From Agromyces mediolanus (lineage in GTDB: Bacteria; Actinomycetota; Actinomycetes; Actinomycetales; Microbacteriaceae): a stretch of DNA of 64,000 nt. The notes under the pieces were generated by a model. That model made no database searches, was not told the DNA's origin, and saw nothing but the letters and a program-made list of their open reading frames with translations. The stretch is from assembly GCF_014648575.1 (NCBI RefSeq), contig NZ_BMRJ01000001.1, forward strand, positions 1,438,218 through 1,502,217, read 5' to 3'. Shown piece after piece: positions 7,948 to 18,170 of this stretch (position 1 is its first letter; each line of letters opens with the position of its first letter). A program made the translations under genes and the position numbers.

Positions 7948-8493
7948 GTGCTCGCCCCCGTCCTCACCGCCGCCGCCCTCGGGCTCACCGCGGCGTCCGG
8001 CGCCTGCGCGGGCCTCGCCGTCGTGCGCCGCGCTGCGCCGAAGCGGGTCGTGCCCGCGGCGATCGCGATGGCGGTCTCCGCGGTGGACATGCTGCTCCCC
8101 GGCACCCTGCTCGCGCCGGTCGCGTGGGGCGCGCTGCTCCTCCTGCTCGCACTCGGCCTCCTCCTCGGTCGCACTGCGGCCACGGCGCGCGCCGAGCTCG
8201 CCTGGCACGCCGGCTCGACGCTCGTGATGGCGGCGATGTGGTTCGGGATGGCGATGCCCGCGGCGGCCGCCGTCACGGAGCCCGCCGTCACGGCGCCCGG
8301 CGGTGCAGCGCACGGCGGGCACGGCGGCCCGGTGCTCGGGGTGCTGCTCCTCGTCGCGGCCCTCGCGCTCGCCGTGGCGGCGTTCCGGCACCTGCCGCGG
8401 GCCCGCCGTCAGGAGCCGGGCATCGCCGCGTGGCGGCATCCGCTGATGGCCGTCGCGATGCTCGCCATGCTCGCCGCCATGCCCGCCTGGTGA
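7948..8493 (+). CDS. Small integral membrane protein, Met/His-rich segments
   Basis: 181 residues with about five hydrophobic segments, beginning at GTG 7948, supported by a -10 hexamer seven bases upstream. A helix with the order H-AGSTLVMAAMWFGMAM is rich in Met and is followed by a His-rich loop (AHGGHGG); the C-terminal helix also carries Met (HPLMAVAMLAMLAAM). This resembles the actinobacterial DUF5134-like membrane proteins, which have similar Met/His helices, but I am not certain of the family. A copper-related role is conceivable from Met/His content only. Monocistronic; the next gene has its own promoter. Confidence 0.6.
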   Translation: MLAPVLTAAALGLTAASGACAGLAVVRRAAPKRVVPAAIAMAVSAVDMLLPGTLLAPVAWGALLLLLALGLLLGRTAATARAELAWHAGSTLVMAAMWFGMAMPAAAAVTEPAVTAPGGAAHGGHGGPVLGVLLLVAALALAVAAFRHLPRARRQEPGIAAWRHPLMAVAMLAMLAAMPAW

Positions 8494-8610
8494 CCGCCGG
8501 CGAGCGGGCGGCTCCCGCGCGCGGCGCGAACTGAGCGACGCTCGACGCACGGTACACTGATGGCGGGCCGAGGTGCCGCCGCGTCCAGTCCTTCCCACTC
8601 CGCGGGTCCG

Positions 8611-8616
8611 TACAAT
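8611..8616 (+). promoter_or_regulatory. candidate -10 TACAAT upstream of gap
   Basis: TACAAT, near the sigma-70 consensus, lies 71 nt before the gap start; a second candidate, TACACT, is at 8553-8558. This would give a short leader containing the GAGAAGGA ribosome site used by gap. Confidence 0.45.
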
Positions 8617-8687
8617 CCCAGACACCCCCGTATTCGAGTGCGGTCGACGCTGCCCACCTGCGCGCGCGAGGCCGAGAAGGACGCAAC

Positions 8688-10184
<1,497 letters not shown>

Positions 10185-10198
10185 GCGGGGCCGCGACG

Positions 10199-10204
10199 TA
10201 GGCT
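10199..10204 (+). promoter_or_regulatory. leaderless-type -10 TAGGCT
   Basis: TAGGCT ends 6 nt before the ATG of the thiolase gene, implying transcription starts at the A of ATG. Confidence 0.65.
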
Positions 10205-10210
10205 GAGGGC

Positions 10211-11392
10211 ATGAGCACCGAAGCCGTCATCGTCGACGTCGTGCGCACTCCGGTCGGGCGGGGCAAGCCCGGCGGGATGCTCTCGGCCGTGCATCCCGTG
10301 GACCTGCTCGCCGGAGTCCTCGACGCGATCGTGGGGCGCAACGACCTCGATCCCGCGCTCGTCGAGGACGTCATCGCCGGCTGCGTCAGCCAGGTCGGCG
10401 AGCAGTCCATGAACCTCGCCCGCAGCGCCGTGCTCGCGGCGGGATTCCCCGAGACGGTGCCGGCGACGACGATCGACCGGCAGTGCGGTTCGAGCCAGCA
10501 GGCCGTGGCGTTCGCCGCGCAGGCGGTGCTCGCCGGACAGGCCGAGATCGTGATCGCCTGCGGCGTGGAGTCGATGAGCCGGGTGCCGCTCGGCTCCTCG
10601 CTGCAGGGGGCCGACCCGCAGGGCGAGCGCTTGCGTGCCCGGTACCCGGAGGGCCTCGTCAACCAGGGCGTCGCCGCCGAGCTCATCGCGGCGCGCTGGG
10701 GCCTCGACCGGGAGCGGCTCGACGCCTACGCCGCGCGCTCGCACGAGCTCGCGGCCGCGGCGGCCGAGTCGGGCGCCTTCGCCACGGAGCTCGTGCCGGT
10801 GCCGGGCATCGATCGCCTGAGCGACGAGACCGTCCGGCCGGGCACGACCGTCGAAGGCCTCGCCGGGCTCCCGGCGGCATTCCGCACCGACGAGCTCGCC
10901 GACCGCTTCCCCGAGCTCGACTGGCGCATCACTGCCGGCAGCTCCTCACCGCTCAGCGACGGCGCCTCGGCCGCGCTCATCATGAGCCGGGCCGCCGCCG
11001 AACGCCTGGGGCTCCCGCCCCGAGCCCGCTTCCACGCCTCCGTCGTCGTCGGCAGCGACCCGATGACGATGCTCACCGGGGTCATCCCGGCGACGGCCCG
11101 CGTGCTCGAGCGAGCGGGCCTCGATCACGACGACATCGACGCCTACGAGGTCAACGAGGCCTTCGCCTCCGTCCCGCTCGCTTGGCTCGCCGACACCGGC
11201 GCCGACCCCACGAAGCTCAACCCGCGCGGCGGAGCGATCGCGCTCGGGCATGCGCTCGGCTCCTCGGGCACGCGCCTGCTCACCACGCTCGTGAACCAGC
11301 TCGAGGCGAGCGGCGGACGCTTCGGGCTGCAGACGATGTGCGAGGGCGGCGGGATGGCGAACGCGATGATCATCGAGCGGACGACGTCCTGA
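10211..11392 (+). CDS. Thiolase family protein (acetyl-CoA C-acyltransferase)
   Basis: 393 residues, the usual thiolase length. The nucleophilic Cys lies in [10 protein letters not shown] (about residue 93); the His is in [17 protein letters not shown] and the second Cys in MCEGGGMAN. It cleaves 3-ketoacyl-CoA with CoA, or condenses acyl-CoAs. The short-chain dehydrogenase gene 67 bp downstream looks like a 3-hydroxyacyl-CoA dehydrogenase, so the pair could supply the last two steps of a beta-oxidation-type pathway. ATG start is supported by the -10 at 10199. Chain-length preference is not readable. Confidence 0.93.
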   Translation: MSTEAVIVDVVRTPVGRGKPGGMLSAVHPVDLLAGVLDAIVGRNDLDPALVEDVIAGCVSQVGEQSMNLARSAVLAAGFPETVPATTIDRQCGSSQQAVAFAAQAVLAGQAEIVIACGVESMSRVPLGSSLQGADPQGERLRARYPEGLVNQGVAAELIAARWGLDRERLDAYAARSHELAAAAAESGAFATELVPVPGIDRLSDETVRPGTTVEGLAGLPAAFRTDELADRFPELDWRITAGSSSPLSDGASAALIMSRAAAERLGLPPRARFHASVVVGSDPMTMLTGVIPATARVLERAGLDHDDIDAYEVNEAFASVPLAWLADTGADPTKLNPRGGAIALGHALGSSGTRLLTTLVNQLEASGGRFGLQTMCEGGGMANAMIIERTTS

Positions 11393-11459
11393 GCGCTCGC
11401 CGCTCCGGGCGACGAGCCTGCGCCGCCCGATCCGAACACGACGAAGGGACCACCCAGGA

Positions 11460-12248
11460 ATGGAACTGACCGGCACTTCAGCGATCGTCACCGGCGGAGC
11501 CTCCGGCCTCGGCCGGGCCACCGCGCGCGCCCTCGTCGACGGCGGGGCGTCCGTCGTGCTCGTCGACCTGCCGGGGCCCCGTGGCGAGGAGGCCGTCGCC
11601 GAACTCGGCGGCACCGCCCGCTTCGTCGCCGCCGACGTCGCCGACGAGGCGCAGGTGCGCGCCGCGGTCGCGGCCGCGAGCGCACTCGCCCCGCTCCGCG
11701 TGGCCGTGAACTGCGCGGGCATCGCCACCGGCAACCGCACGGTCGGCCGGGAGGGGCCCGCCCCGCTCGACGTGTTCGAGCGGACCATCCGGGTGAACCT
11801 CATCGGCACGTTCAACGTGACCCGGCTCGCCGCCGCCGCGATGGCGGAGACCGAGCCGGTCTCCGCGGGCGTCGCGGGCGGACCGGCCACCGCCGAACGC
11901 GGCGTCATCGTGAACACGGCGTCCGTCGCGGCCTTCGACGGGCAGATCGGGCAGGCCGCCTACTCCGCCTCGAAGGGCGGGGTCGCGGCGATGACGCTGC
12001 CGCTCGCGCGCGACCTCTCGAAGCTGCTCATCCGCGTCGTCACGATCGCGCCCGGGATCTTCGAGACGCCGATGATGGCGGGCATGCCGCAGGAGGTGCA
12101 GGACTCACTCGCCGCCCAGGTGCCGCACCCCTCGCGGCTCGGCTCACCGGCCGAGTACGCCGATCTCGTGCGCGCGATCGTGCGCAACCCGATGCTGAAC
12201 GGCGAGACGATCCGCCTCGATGGCGCCATCCGCATGCAGCCGAAGTAG
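11460..12248 (+). CDS. SDR, 3-hydroxyacyl-CoA dehydrogenase type II-like
   Basis: 262-residue short-chain dehydrogenase with cofactor loop [15 protein letters not shown], catalytic Ser in [14 protein letters not shown] and YSASKGG for the Tyr/Lys pair. The run [14 protein letters not shown] and the later [13 protein letters not shown] with [15 protein letters not shown] match the HSD10/HADH2 subgroup, which oxidises 3-hydroxyacyl-CoA with NAD. GAAGGGACC lies about ten bases before the ATG. Placed directly after the thiolase gene, consistent with sequential beta-oxidation steps. It ends seven bases from the convergent membrane-protein gene. Confidence 0.88.
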   Translation: MELTGTSAIVTGGASGLGRATARALVDGGASVVLVDLPGPRGEEAVAELGGTARFVAADVADEAQVRAAVAAASALAPLRVAVNCAGIATGNRTVGREGPAPLDVFERTIRVNLIGTFNVTRLAAAAMAETEPVSAGVAGGPATAERGVIVNTASVAAFDGQIGQAAYSASKGGVAAMTLPLARDLSKLLIRVVTIAPGIFETPMMAGMPQEVQDSLAAQVPHPSRLGSPAEYADLVRAIVRNPMLNGETIRLDGAIRMQPK

Positions 12249-12255
12249 CCGCTGC

Positions 12256-13233
12256 TCAGGCGGCGGTGCGGCGCTCCCGGCTCGCCCGCCAGGTCTTCAC
12301 CACGCCGTCGACGACATCGGCGATCGCCACGCCGACGACGGTCACGACCGCGACGGCCACGACGATCGGCCCGGCGTCGCCCCAGGGCCAGCCCATCGCC
12401 GCGAGCGCGTCCGGGTTGAACAGGCGGCCCTCGAGGAGGAGCCAGAGGGCGGGCACTGTGAACGCGAGGTTCAGCAGCACGTTGACGCCGGCGAGCCACC
12501 ACGTCCAGCCGATCGCGTAGACGGCGACGGCGAAGAGGATCTCGAGCCCGATGATGGCGATGAAGTAGGGCAGCCAGAAGCTCCAGAGCGCGGGGTCGAG
12601 CAGCGGCACCGACTCGAGCTGCGGAACCCACGGGATGCCGAACTGCTGCCACACGATGGCGACGGCGAACACCACGAGGAAGAACACCGCGGCGATGAGA
12701 TCCGCGAGTCGCGAGGTGCGCACGGGCTCCACGGTCGCGGGCAGCTGATCGAGCGTCCACAGCGCGTCGAGGCCGCGCTTGCCCTCGGGGGCGGGCGAGC
12801 GCTCGAGCACGGCGAAGACCAGTGTCGTCCAGAACCCGATATGCACGACGACCGAGAGCGACACGACGACCGCCGAGCCGATCACGTCGCCGATCGGGGC
12901 GCCCGAGATCGCCTTGCCGAGGGCGACCCCGACGGCGGAGATCGGCACCACGATGGCGAGCAGCAGCTTCAGCAGCCGCCACCAGGTGAGGTAGTAGCGC
13001 GGCCCGATGAGCTGGAGCGGTCGGTCGACGTAGCCGGCGGCCAGGGCGACCGGATCGCCGAGCTCGGTGAGCACCGCGCGCTCGGCCTCCTCGGGGGAGG
13101 AGCCCTGATCGAGCAGGGCGTCGGTCTCGTCGCCGATGCGCTCGCGCAGCTCCCGCTCGAGCTCGCGGCGCTGGGCCTCGGGCACACTGCGGGCGGCCGC
13201 CCAGACGTAGCGGTCGGTCAGCGTGGCGGTCAT
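12256..13233 (-). CDS. Multi-pass membrane protein with N-terminal soluble domain, PadR-coupled
   Basis: 325 residues. The first 75 form a helical soluble part with AQRRELERELRERIGDE and ERAVLTELGDPVALAAGYV, the pattern of the permease-prefix domain seen in proteins encoded with PadR regulators. About seven membrane helices follow. Its ATG at 13233 overlaps the stop of the padR gene in an ATGA. The pair therefore forms one leaderless transcript. Function unknown; such pairs are often envelope-stress or drug-responsive modules. Confidence 0.72.
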   Translation of the reverse strand: MTATLTDRYVWAAARSVPEAQRRELERELRERIGDETDALLDQGSSPEEAERAVLTELGDPVALAAGYVDRPLQLIGPRYYLTWWRLLKLLLAIVVPISAVGVALGKAISGAPIGDVIGSAVVVSLSVVVHIGFWTTLVFAVLERSPAPEGKRGLDALWTLDQLPATVEPVRTSRLADLIAAVFFLVVFAVAIVWQQFGIPWVPQLESVPLLDPALWSFWLPYFIAIIGLEILFAVAVYAIGWTWWLAGVNVLLNLAFTVPALWLLLEGRLFNPDALAAMGWPWGDAGPIVVAVAVVTVVGVAIADVVDGVVKTWRASRERRTAA

Positions 13234-13568
13234 GAGTCGTCTCCCGTCAGGCGCGAGAGCGCCGCGTCGATGAGTTTCCAGTCGCCGGTGAGCGTCTCGG
13301 CGAGACGTTCGCCGGCAGGGCTCGTGCGGTAGAACTTGCGGGGCCTCGCCTCGTCGGTGTTCCATTCGCTCGTGAGCAGCCCCTGCTTCTCGAGCCGGCG
13401 CAGCAAGGGGTAGAGGGTGTTCGCGTCGACCGTGATGCCGAGCGCGTTCAGCGACTCGAGCAGGGCGTAGCCGTAGTCGGCGGTGCGCAGGCGGATGAGG
13501 CAGGCGAGCACGACGGTGCCGCGGCGCAGCTCCTGGAGGTGGCCGGCGGTGAGATCGTCTGTGCTCAT
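13230..13568 (-). CDS. PadR family transcriptional regulator
   Basis: 112 residues, short PadR type: winged helix from about residue 15, with VLACLIRLRTADYGYALLESL, the turn VDANTLYPLLRRLEKQGLL and wing SEWNTDEARPRKFYRTSPAG. It probably represses its own operon, which includes the membrane protein overlapping by 4 bp. The promoter at 13576-13604 contains a dyad placed between -35 and -10, consistent with autorepression. Confidence 0.9.
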   Translation of the reverse strand: MSTDDLTAGHLQELRRGTVVLACLIRLRTADYGYALLESLNALGITVDANTLYPLLRRLEKQGLLTSEWNTDEARPRKFYRTSPAGERLAETLTGDWKLIDAALSRLTGDDS

Positions 13569-13575
13569 GACTCAC

Positions 13576-13604
13576 ACGATACTGTGCATCACACACTATT
13601 GCAA
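13576..13604 (-). promoter_or_regulatory. leaderless promoter with embedded operator for padR
   Basis: Minus strand: -35 TTGCAA (13604-13599), exactly 17 bp, then -10 TATCGT (13581-13576), ending 7 nt before the ATG. Between them lies a dyad, arms ATACTGTG and CACACTAT (13579-13599 on the plus strand, one mismatch, 5-nt spacer). A PadR dimer bound there would cover the RNA polymerase site. Confidence 0.7.
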
Positions 13605-13683
13605 GACGCACGATGACGTGCGGATATTCGGGCGCGCGCGGGTGCGGGCCCGCGAGCTCCGCTCTCTGCCGCGTGGGATCCGC

Positions 13684-14901
13684 TCAGGCCGAGCGGAGCT
13701 CCGCCTCGATCGCGGGGGAGAGGTCGCCCCGACCCGCGACCGCGACCTCGTCGAGTCCCTGCCAGGCGGCGGCGCGTCGCAGCACCGGCACGAGCCTCGC
13801 CGCCGTCTCCTCGGGCGCACCCGGTTCGACCCAGGCGGACTGCACGCGCAGCACGCCGGCCTGTCGATCGCTCTTCAGGTCGACCCGGCCGACGATGCGG
13901 TCGTCGAGCAGCAGCGGCAGGCTGTAGTACCCGAACACCCGTTGCGGCTCGGGCGTGTAGATCTCGATGCGGTAGTGGAAGTCGAACATGCGCTCGGTGC
14001 GCGGCCGGAACCACACCACCGGGTCGAAGGGGGACAGCAGCGCGGTGGACTCGATTCGGCGCGGACGGCGGGCGTCGCGGTGCAGCCAGCTCGGCGTCGC
14101 CTTGGAGCCGGTGCGCCAGCCCGGCACCTCGACGGGCAGGAGCACGCCCGCCTCCTCGAGCTCGGAGATCGCGCGCCGGACCGGCGCGCGCTTCATGCGC
14201 CAGTAGTCGGCGAGGTCGGCCTCGGTGCCGATGCCGAGGGCGGATGCCGCGAGCTCGACGAGCTCGCGGACAGCATCGGGCTCGGGCGGCGCCGAGTCGA
14301 TCAGCTCGGCGGGCAGCGCCTGCTCGGGCAGCGCGTAGACGCGCTCGAAGCGCCGCCGCTCGACGCAGACCACGTCACCGGTGCGGAACATCATCTCGAG
14401 GGTGCGCTTGACATCGGACCAGCCCCACCAGGGCCCGCGCCGCTCGTTCGCGTCGTGCTCGATCTCGCTCGCGCGCAGCGGGCCCTTCGCCGCGAGCTCG
14501 GACCGCAGCCACCCCGCGAGGCCGCGGTCGTCGGCGACCCAGCCGCCCCAATCCTCGCCGCGGTCGCGGTACTCGGCTCGGCGGAACTCGAAGAGCGGCC
14601 AGAGCCGCCGCGGGATGAAGGCCGCCTGATGCGCCCAGTATTCGACCGTGCGGCCGCGCCGGCCGTAGGTGAGCCGGTCGAGCGCCCCGCGGTCGTAGTG
14701 GCCGAGGCGGCTGAAGGCGGGGAGGTAGTGACTGCGCTCGAACACGTTCACCGAGTCGATCTGCAGCAGGCCGAGCCGGTCGACCACGCCGCCGATCGCT
14801 CGCGGGCCGGCGGCCTCGCCCGGCTCGAAGACCGGCTTGCCGATGCCCTGCGCGGCGAGCGCGATGCGGCGGGCGAGCGCGGGGCTGACGGTGTCGACCA
14901 T
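13684..14901 (-). CDS. Winged-helix DNA glycosylase, YcaQ/AlkX subfamily
   Basis: 405 residues of the AlkZ/YcaQ (HTH_42) superfamily, enzymes that excise bulky alkyl adducts and unhook interstrand cross-links. Conserved stretches visible are LLQIDSVNVFERSHYLPAFSRLG near residue 45, YWAHQAAFIP, and LLSPFDPVVWFRPRTERMF with YRIEIYTP and VFGYYSLPLLL in the C-terminal half. The catalytic motif reads Q47-I-D49, the QxD form described for YcaQ/AlkX, rather than QxQ of AlkZ. Leaderless start. Divergent from the AI-2E family gene across a short tandem repeat. Confidence 0.85.
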   Translation of the reverse strand: MVDTVSPALARRIALAAQGIGKPVFEPGEAAGPRAIGGVVDRLGLLQIDSVNVFERSHYLPAFSRLGHYDRGALDRLTYGRRGRTVEYWAHQAAFIPRRLWPLFEFRRAEYRDRGEDWGGWVADDRGLAGWLRSELAAKGPLRASEIEHDANERRGPWWGWSDVKRTLEMMFRTGDVVCVERRRFERVYALPEQALPAELIDSAPPEPDAVRELVELAASALGIGTEADLADYWRMKRAPVRRAISELEEAGVLLPVEVPGWRTGSKATPSWLHRDARRPRRIESTALLSPFDPVVWFRPRTERMFDFHYRIEIYTPEPQRVFGYYSLPLLLDDRIVGRVDLKSDRQAGVLRVQSAWVEPGAPEETAARLVPVLRRAAAWQGLDEVAVAGRGDLSPAIEAELRSA

Positions 14902-14907
14902 GTCGGG

Positions 14908-14913
14908 AGGCTA
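14908..14913 (-). promoter_or_regulatory. leaderless-type -10 TAGCCT
   Basis: Minus-strand TAGCCT ends 6 nt before the ATG of the glycosylase gene. Confidence 0.6.
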
Positions 14914-14951
14914 CCGGGCGCCGCCGACATCCGCCGAGTCGCGTCGCGTTC

Positions 14952-15001
14952 GCCCAGGCCAGCCCAGGCCGGGCCAGGCCAGGCCCGGCCCGGCCGGGCC
15001 C
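14952..15001. repeat. five tandem 10-bp units, GC only except A
   Basis: Consecutive units read gcccaggcca, gcccaggccg, ggccaggcca, ggcccggccc and ggccgggccc; no T occurs on this strand. The repeat fills most of the gap between divergent glycosylase and permease genes. Exactly 10-bp periodicity is close to one DNA turn. Origin by slippage is likely; a regulatory role is not shown. Confidence 0.8.
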
Positions 15002-15029
15002 GCATGCCGGTGCCGGAATAGGCCGCATT

Positions 15030-15035
15030 TAGACT
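15030..15035 (+). promoter_or_regulatory. leaderless-type -10 TAGACT
   Basis: TAGACT ends 6 nt before the ATG at 15042; the intervening GGAGCG could alternatively act as a ribosome site if transcription starts upstream. Confidence 0.55.
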
Positions 15036-15041
15036 GGAGCG

Positions 15042-16280
15042 ATGGAGGACTCGAAGGGGCGGGCTCGAGGCAGGTTCCTGCGACGGTCGCGAGCGGCCGA
15101 CGCGGAGGCGACGAAGCACGAGGCTCCCGACGAACGGGACGCCCGCGAGGGCGTGCCCTACGGCATGCGGCTCGCCGCGGCCTGGTCCTGGCGGCTGCTG
15201 CTCGTCGGCGGCGTCGTCGCGGTCGTGATCTTCCTCGTCATCCAGCTCCGGCTCATCGTGATCCCGCTGCTCGTGGCCGTGCTGCTCTCGGCGCTGCTCG
15301 TGCCGTTCAGCCAGTTCCTGCAGCGGCACCGCTGGCCCAAGTGGCTCTCCGTCACGACGGCGATGCTGGCGATGCTCGCCGTCGTCGGCGGGCTGCTGAC
15401 GCTCGGCATCTGGCAGATCGCGCGCGGTTCCGACGAACTCGCCGCGCAGTCGCTCACCGCCTGGGAGGACCTCAAGGTCTGGCTCCTCGAGGGGCCGTTC
15501 CACATCACCGAGGCGCAGCTGAACGACTGGGTCGGCCAGGCCGTCACCGCGATCCAACAGGACTCGGGCGTGCTGTGGAGCGGGGCGCTCTCGGTCGGCT
15601 CGAGCTTCGGGCACTTCCTCGCGGGCATGCTGCTCGCCCTGTTCGCGACGCTGTTCATCCTCATCGACGGCCGCGGCATCTGGCGCTGGCTCGTCGGCAT
15701 CTTCCCGCGTCGCGGCCGCGCGGCCATCGACGGCGCCGGACGCGCGGGCTGGACCACGCTGCAGAACTTCGTGAAGGTGCAGATCCTCGTCGCGACGATC
15801 GACGCGGTCGGCATCGGCCTCGGCGCGCTCCTGCTCGGCGTGCCGCTCGCCATCCCGATCGCGGTGCTCGTCTTCCTCGGCTCCTTCATCCCCATCGTCG
15901 GCGCCGTGGCGACGGGCGCGCTCGCCGTCTTCGTCGCGCTCGTGTACAACGGCTGGGTCATCGCGCTCATCATGCTCGGCGTGGTGCTCCTCGTGCAGCA
16001 GGTCGAGGGGCACGTGCTCCAGCCGCTGATCATGGGCACCGCCGTCAAGGTGCACCCGCTCGGCGTCGTGATCGCCGTCGCGACGGGATCGCTGCTCGCC
16101 GGCATCCCAGGCGCCCTCTTCGCCGTGCCGATCGCCGCCGTCGCGAACGTCATGATCGCGTACATCGCGAAGGGCGACTGGAAGCGCGGCAGCCCGCCCG
16201 CCGACTCCGACGCGACCTCCCCGCTCTGGCGCACCGTCCCGCAGCGTCCCGGCTTCCAACGAGGAGAACCCACCCCGTGA
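15042..16280 (+). CDS. AI-2E family transporter (PerM/TqsA-like)
   Basis: 412-residue membrane protein with about eight helices in the AI-2E permease arrangement: helices at the N-terminus (LRLIVIPLLVAVLLSALLVPF), a central amphipathic region, and the family core GALLLGVPLAIPIAVLVFLGSFIPIVGA followed by GHVLQPLIMG and VHPLGVVIAVATGSLLAGIPGA. Members export autoinducer-2 or, in other cases, act as Na+/H+ antiporters, so the cargo is open. Both termini are charged and cytoplasmic. The stop codon overlaps the ilvA start in GTGA, so both genes are one transcript. Confidence 0.88.
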   Translation: MEDSKGRARGRFLRRSRAADAEATKHEAPDERDAREGVPYGMRLAAAWSWRLLLVGGVVAVVIFLVIQLRLIVIPLLVAVLLSALLVPFSQFLQRHRWPKWLSVTTAMLAMLAVVGGLLTLGIWQIARGSDELAAQSLTAWEDLKVWLLEGPFHITEAQLNDWVGQAVTAIQQDSGVLWSGALSVGSSFGHFLAGMLLALFATLFILIDGRGIWRWLVGIFPRRGRAAIDGAGRAGWTTLQNFVKVQILVATIDAVGIGLGALLLGVPLAIPIAVLVFLGSFIPIVGAVATGALAVFVALVYNGWVIALIMLGVVLLVQQVEGHVLQPLIMGTAVKVHPLGVVIAVATGSLLAGIPGALFAVPIAAVANVMIAYIAKGDWKRGSPPADSDATSPLWRTVPQRPGFQRGEPTP

Positions 16281-17515
16281 CCATCACCTTCCCCGGCCCC
16301 GGGCTCGCCGACTTCGAGCGTGCCCGCGGGATCGTCTCCCGCGTCGCCCGCGAGACGCCCATGGAGTCCTCCCGCTACCTCGCCCGCGTCGTCGGCGCCC
16401 CCGTGCATCTGAAGTGCGAGAACCTGCAGCGCACCGGCTCCTACAAGCTCCGCGGCGCCTACCACCGCATGTCGAGCCTGAGCCCGGAGGAGCGCGAGCG
16501 CGGCGTCGTGGCCTCCTCGGCGGGCAACCACGCGCAGGGCGTCGCCTTCGCCGCCCGCGAGCTCGGCATCAAGGCGACCATCTTCATGCCCGTCGGCGTC
16601 GCCCTGCCGAAGCTCGAGGCGACCCGCGCGTACGGCGCGGACGTCATGCTCGCCGGCGCCTCCTTCGGCGAAACTCAGCAGGCCTCGATCGAGTACGCCG
16701 AGCGCACCGGGGCCGTCCTCATCCCGCCCTTCGACCACCCCGACGTCGTCGCCGGCCAGGGCACCCTCGGCCTCGAGATCCTCGACCAGGTGCCCGACGC
16801 CGCGACCATCGTCGTGCCGATCGGCGGCGGCGGGCTCGCCGCGGGCATCGCGAGCGCCGCGAAGCAGAAGGCCGCCGCCGAGGGGCGCACGATCCGCGTG
16901 ATCGGCGTGCAGGCGGCGAACGCCGCCCCGTACCCCGTGTCGATCGACGCGGGGGAGCCGGTGCAGGTGCCCGTGCTGCCCACGATCGCCGACGGCATCG
17001 CGGTGTACCGGCCGGGCGAGCTGAACTTCCGCATCATCCGCGAGGCGGTCGACGAGGTCGTCACCGTCGGCGAGGACGACATCGCCCGCGCCCTGCTGGT
17101 GCTGCTCGAGCGCGCGAAGCTCGTGGTCGAGCCGGCCGGCGCGGTGTCGGTGGCGGCGCTCCTCACCGGTGCGGTGCAGTCCGAGGGGCCCGTCGTGGCG
17201 ATGCTCTCGGGCGGCAACATCGACCCGCTCCTCATGCAGCGCGTCATCTCGCACGGCCTCGCCGCCTCGGGCCGGTACCTGACGGTGCGCGTCGGCCTGC
17301 CCGATCGGCCGGGGCAGCTCCTGCGCATCGCGGAGCTCCTCGCCGGCTCGCACGCGAACGTGGTGGAGGTGCTGCACACGAGGCACGGCCGCGGTCTGCA
17401 GATCTCCGAGGTCGAGATCGACATCTCGGTCGAGACGCGCGGCCCCGAGCATCGCACGCAGGTCGTCGAAGTGCTCCGCAGCGCGGGCTACGCGCCCGTC
17501 GTCCTCGACGACTGA
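16277..17515 (+). CDS. ilvA: Threonine ammonia-lyase
   Basis: PLP enzyme converting threonine to 2-oxobutyrate, first step towards isoleucine, or degrading threonine. 412 residues: the PLP lysine lies in TGSYKLRGAY near residue 55, the phosphate-binding loop is PIGGGGLAAG, and a single ACT-like domain occupies the last 85 residues (YLTVRVGLPDRPGQLLRIAELL). One short ACT domain fits the actinobacterial IlvA/TdcB-type enzymes rather than the two-ACT E. coli IlvA. GTG start overlaps the upstream stop; GAGGAG lies 11 bases before it. Followed by a strong hairpin. Confidence 0.92.
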   Translation: MTITFPGPGLADFERARGIVSRVARETPMESSRYLARVVGAPVHLKCENLQRTGSYKLRGAYHRMSSLSPEERERGVVASSAGNHAQGVAFAARELGIKATIFMPVGVALPKLEATRAYGADVMLAGASFGETQQASIEYAERTGAVLIPPFDHPDVVAGQGTLGLEILDQVPDAATIVVPIGGGGLAAGIASAAKQKAAAEGRTIRVIGVQAANAAPYPVSIDAGEPVQVPVLPTIADGIAVYRPGELNFRIIREAVDEVVTVGEDDIARALLVLLERAKLVVEPAGAVSVAALLTGAVQSEGPVVAMLSGGNIDPLLMQRVISHGLAASGRYLTVRVGLPDRPGQLLRIAELLAGSHANVVEVLHTRHGRGLQISEVEIDISVETRGPEHRTQVVEVLRSAGYAPVVLDD

Positions 17516-17550
17516 CGACCGGCTCGCGACGCGCGAGCGCCGCAGACGCA

Positions 17551-17581
17551 GGATGCCCCGGGCGATTCGCCCGGGGCATCC
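17551..17581. terminator. bidirectional hairpin terminator
   Basis: Perfect stem of at least 14 bp (GGATGCCCCGGGCG with its complement) and 3-nt loop between convergent ilvA and greA. Confidence 0.9.
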
Positions 17582-17603
17582 GTTCGTCCGTGGACCGGGT
17601 CGG

Positions 17604-18095
17604 CTACTCGCCGCCCCAGGTCTCGACGCGCACGATCTCGACCGCGATCTCGCGGCCGTTCGGCGCCTCGTAGCTCGTCTTCTCGCCGACCTTCAGGCCG
17701 AGGATGGCGGCGCCGAGCGGGGACTGCTCGCTGAACACGTCGAGCTCGGAGTCGCCCGCGATCTCGCGGCTGCCGATGAGGAAGGTCTCCTCGTCGCCGG
17801 CGATGACGGCCGTGATGACGGTGCCGGACTCCACGATGCCCTTCGACGCGGGCGCCTCGCCCACCTCGGCGTGCTTCAGGAGCTCGGCGAGCTGACGGAT
17901 GCGCGCCTCCTGCTTGCCCTGCTCGTCCTTGGCGGCGTGGTAGCCGCCGTTCTCCTTGAGGTCGCCCTCTTCACGAGCGGCCTCGATGCGCTTGGCGATC
18001 TCCTCGCGACCGTGCGTGGAGAGGTGCTCGAGCTCGGCGGCGAGCCGGTCGTAGGCCTCCTGGGTCAGCCAGGTGACGGTGGCGTCCTGCGCCAT
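17604..18095 (-). CDS. greA: Transcription elongation factor GreA
   Basis: Rescues backtracked RNA polymerase by stimulating transcript cleavage. 163 residues: N-terminal coiled coil with TQEAYDRLAAELEHL and the acidic tip EEGDLKENGGYHAAKDEQG, then the FKBP-like C-terminal domain ending SYEAPNGREIAVEIVRVE. I start at ATG 18095, where AGGAG sits eight bases upstream; a GTG three codons earlier is less well placed. First gene of a block conserved in actinobacteria, with DUF4307 upstream on the same strand. Confidence 0.96.
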   Translation of the reverse strand: MAQDATVTWLTQEAYDRLAAELEHLSTHGREEIAKRIEAAREEGDLKENGGYHAAKDEQGKQEARIRQLAELLKHAEVGEAPASKGIVESGTVITAVIAGDEETFLIGSREIAGDSELDVFSEQSPLGAAILGLKVGEKTSYEAPNGREIAVEIVRVETWGGE

Positions 18096-18170
18096 GGTGC
18101 ACACTCCTGTTCGGAACTGCGTCCGGAATAGACGTGTCGCCCCGGCGGATGCCGGAGCGAATCTCCAATG

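Noticed and set aside
14952-15001. Tandem repeat considered as CRISPR-like
   Set aside because: Units are contiguous without spacers, only 10 bp and degenerate; no cas genes.
15158-17452. 764-codon minus-strand frame across the AI-2E and ilvA genes
   Set aside because: Low-complexity His/Asp/Arg composition; real domains lie on the plus strand.
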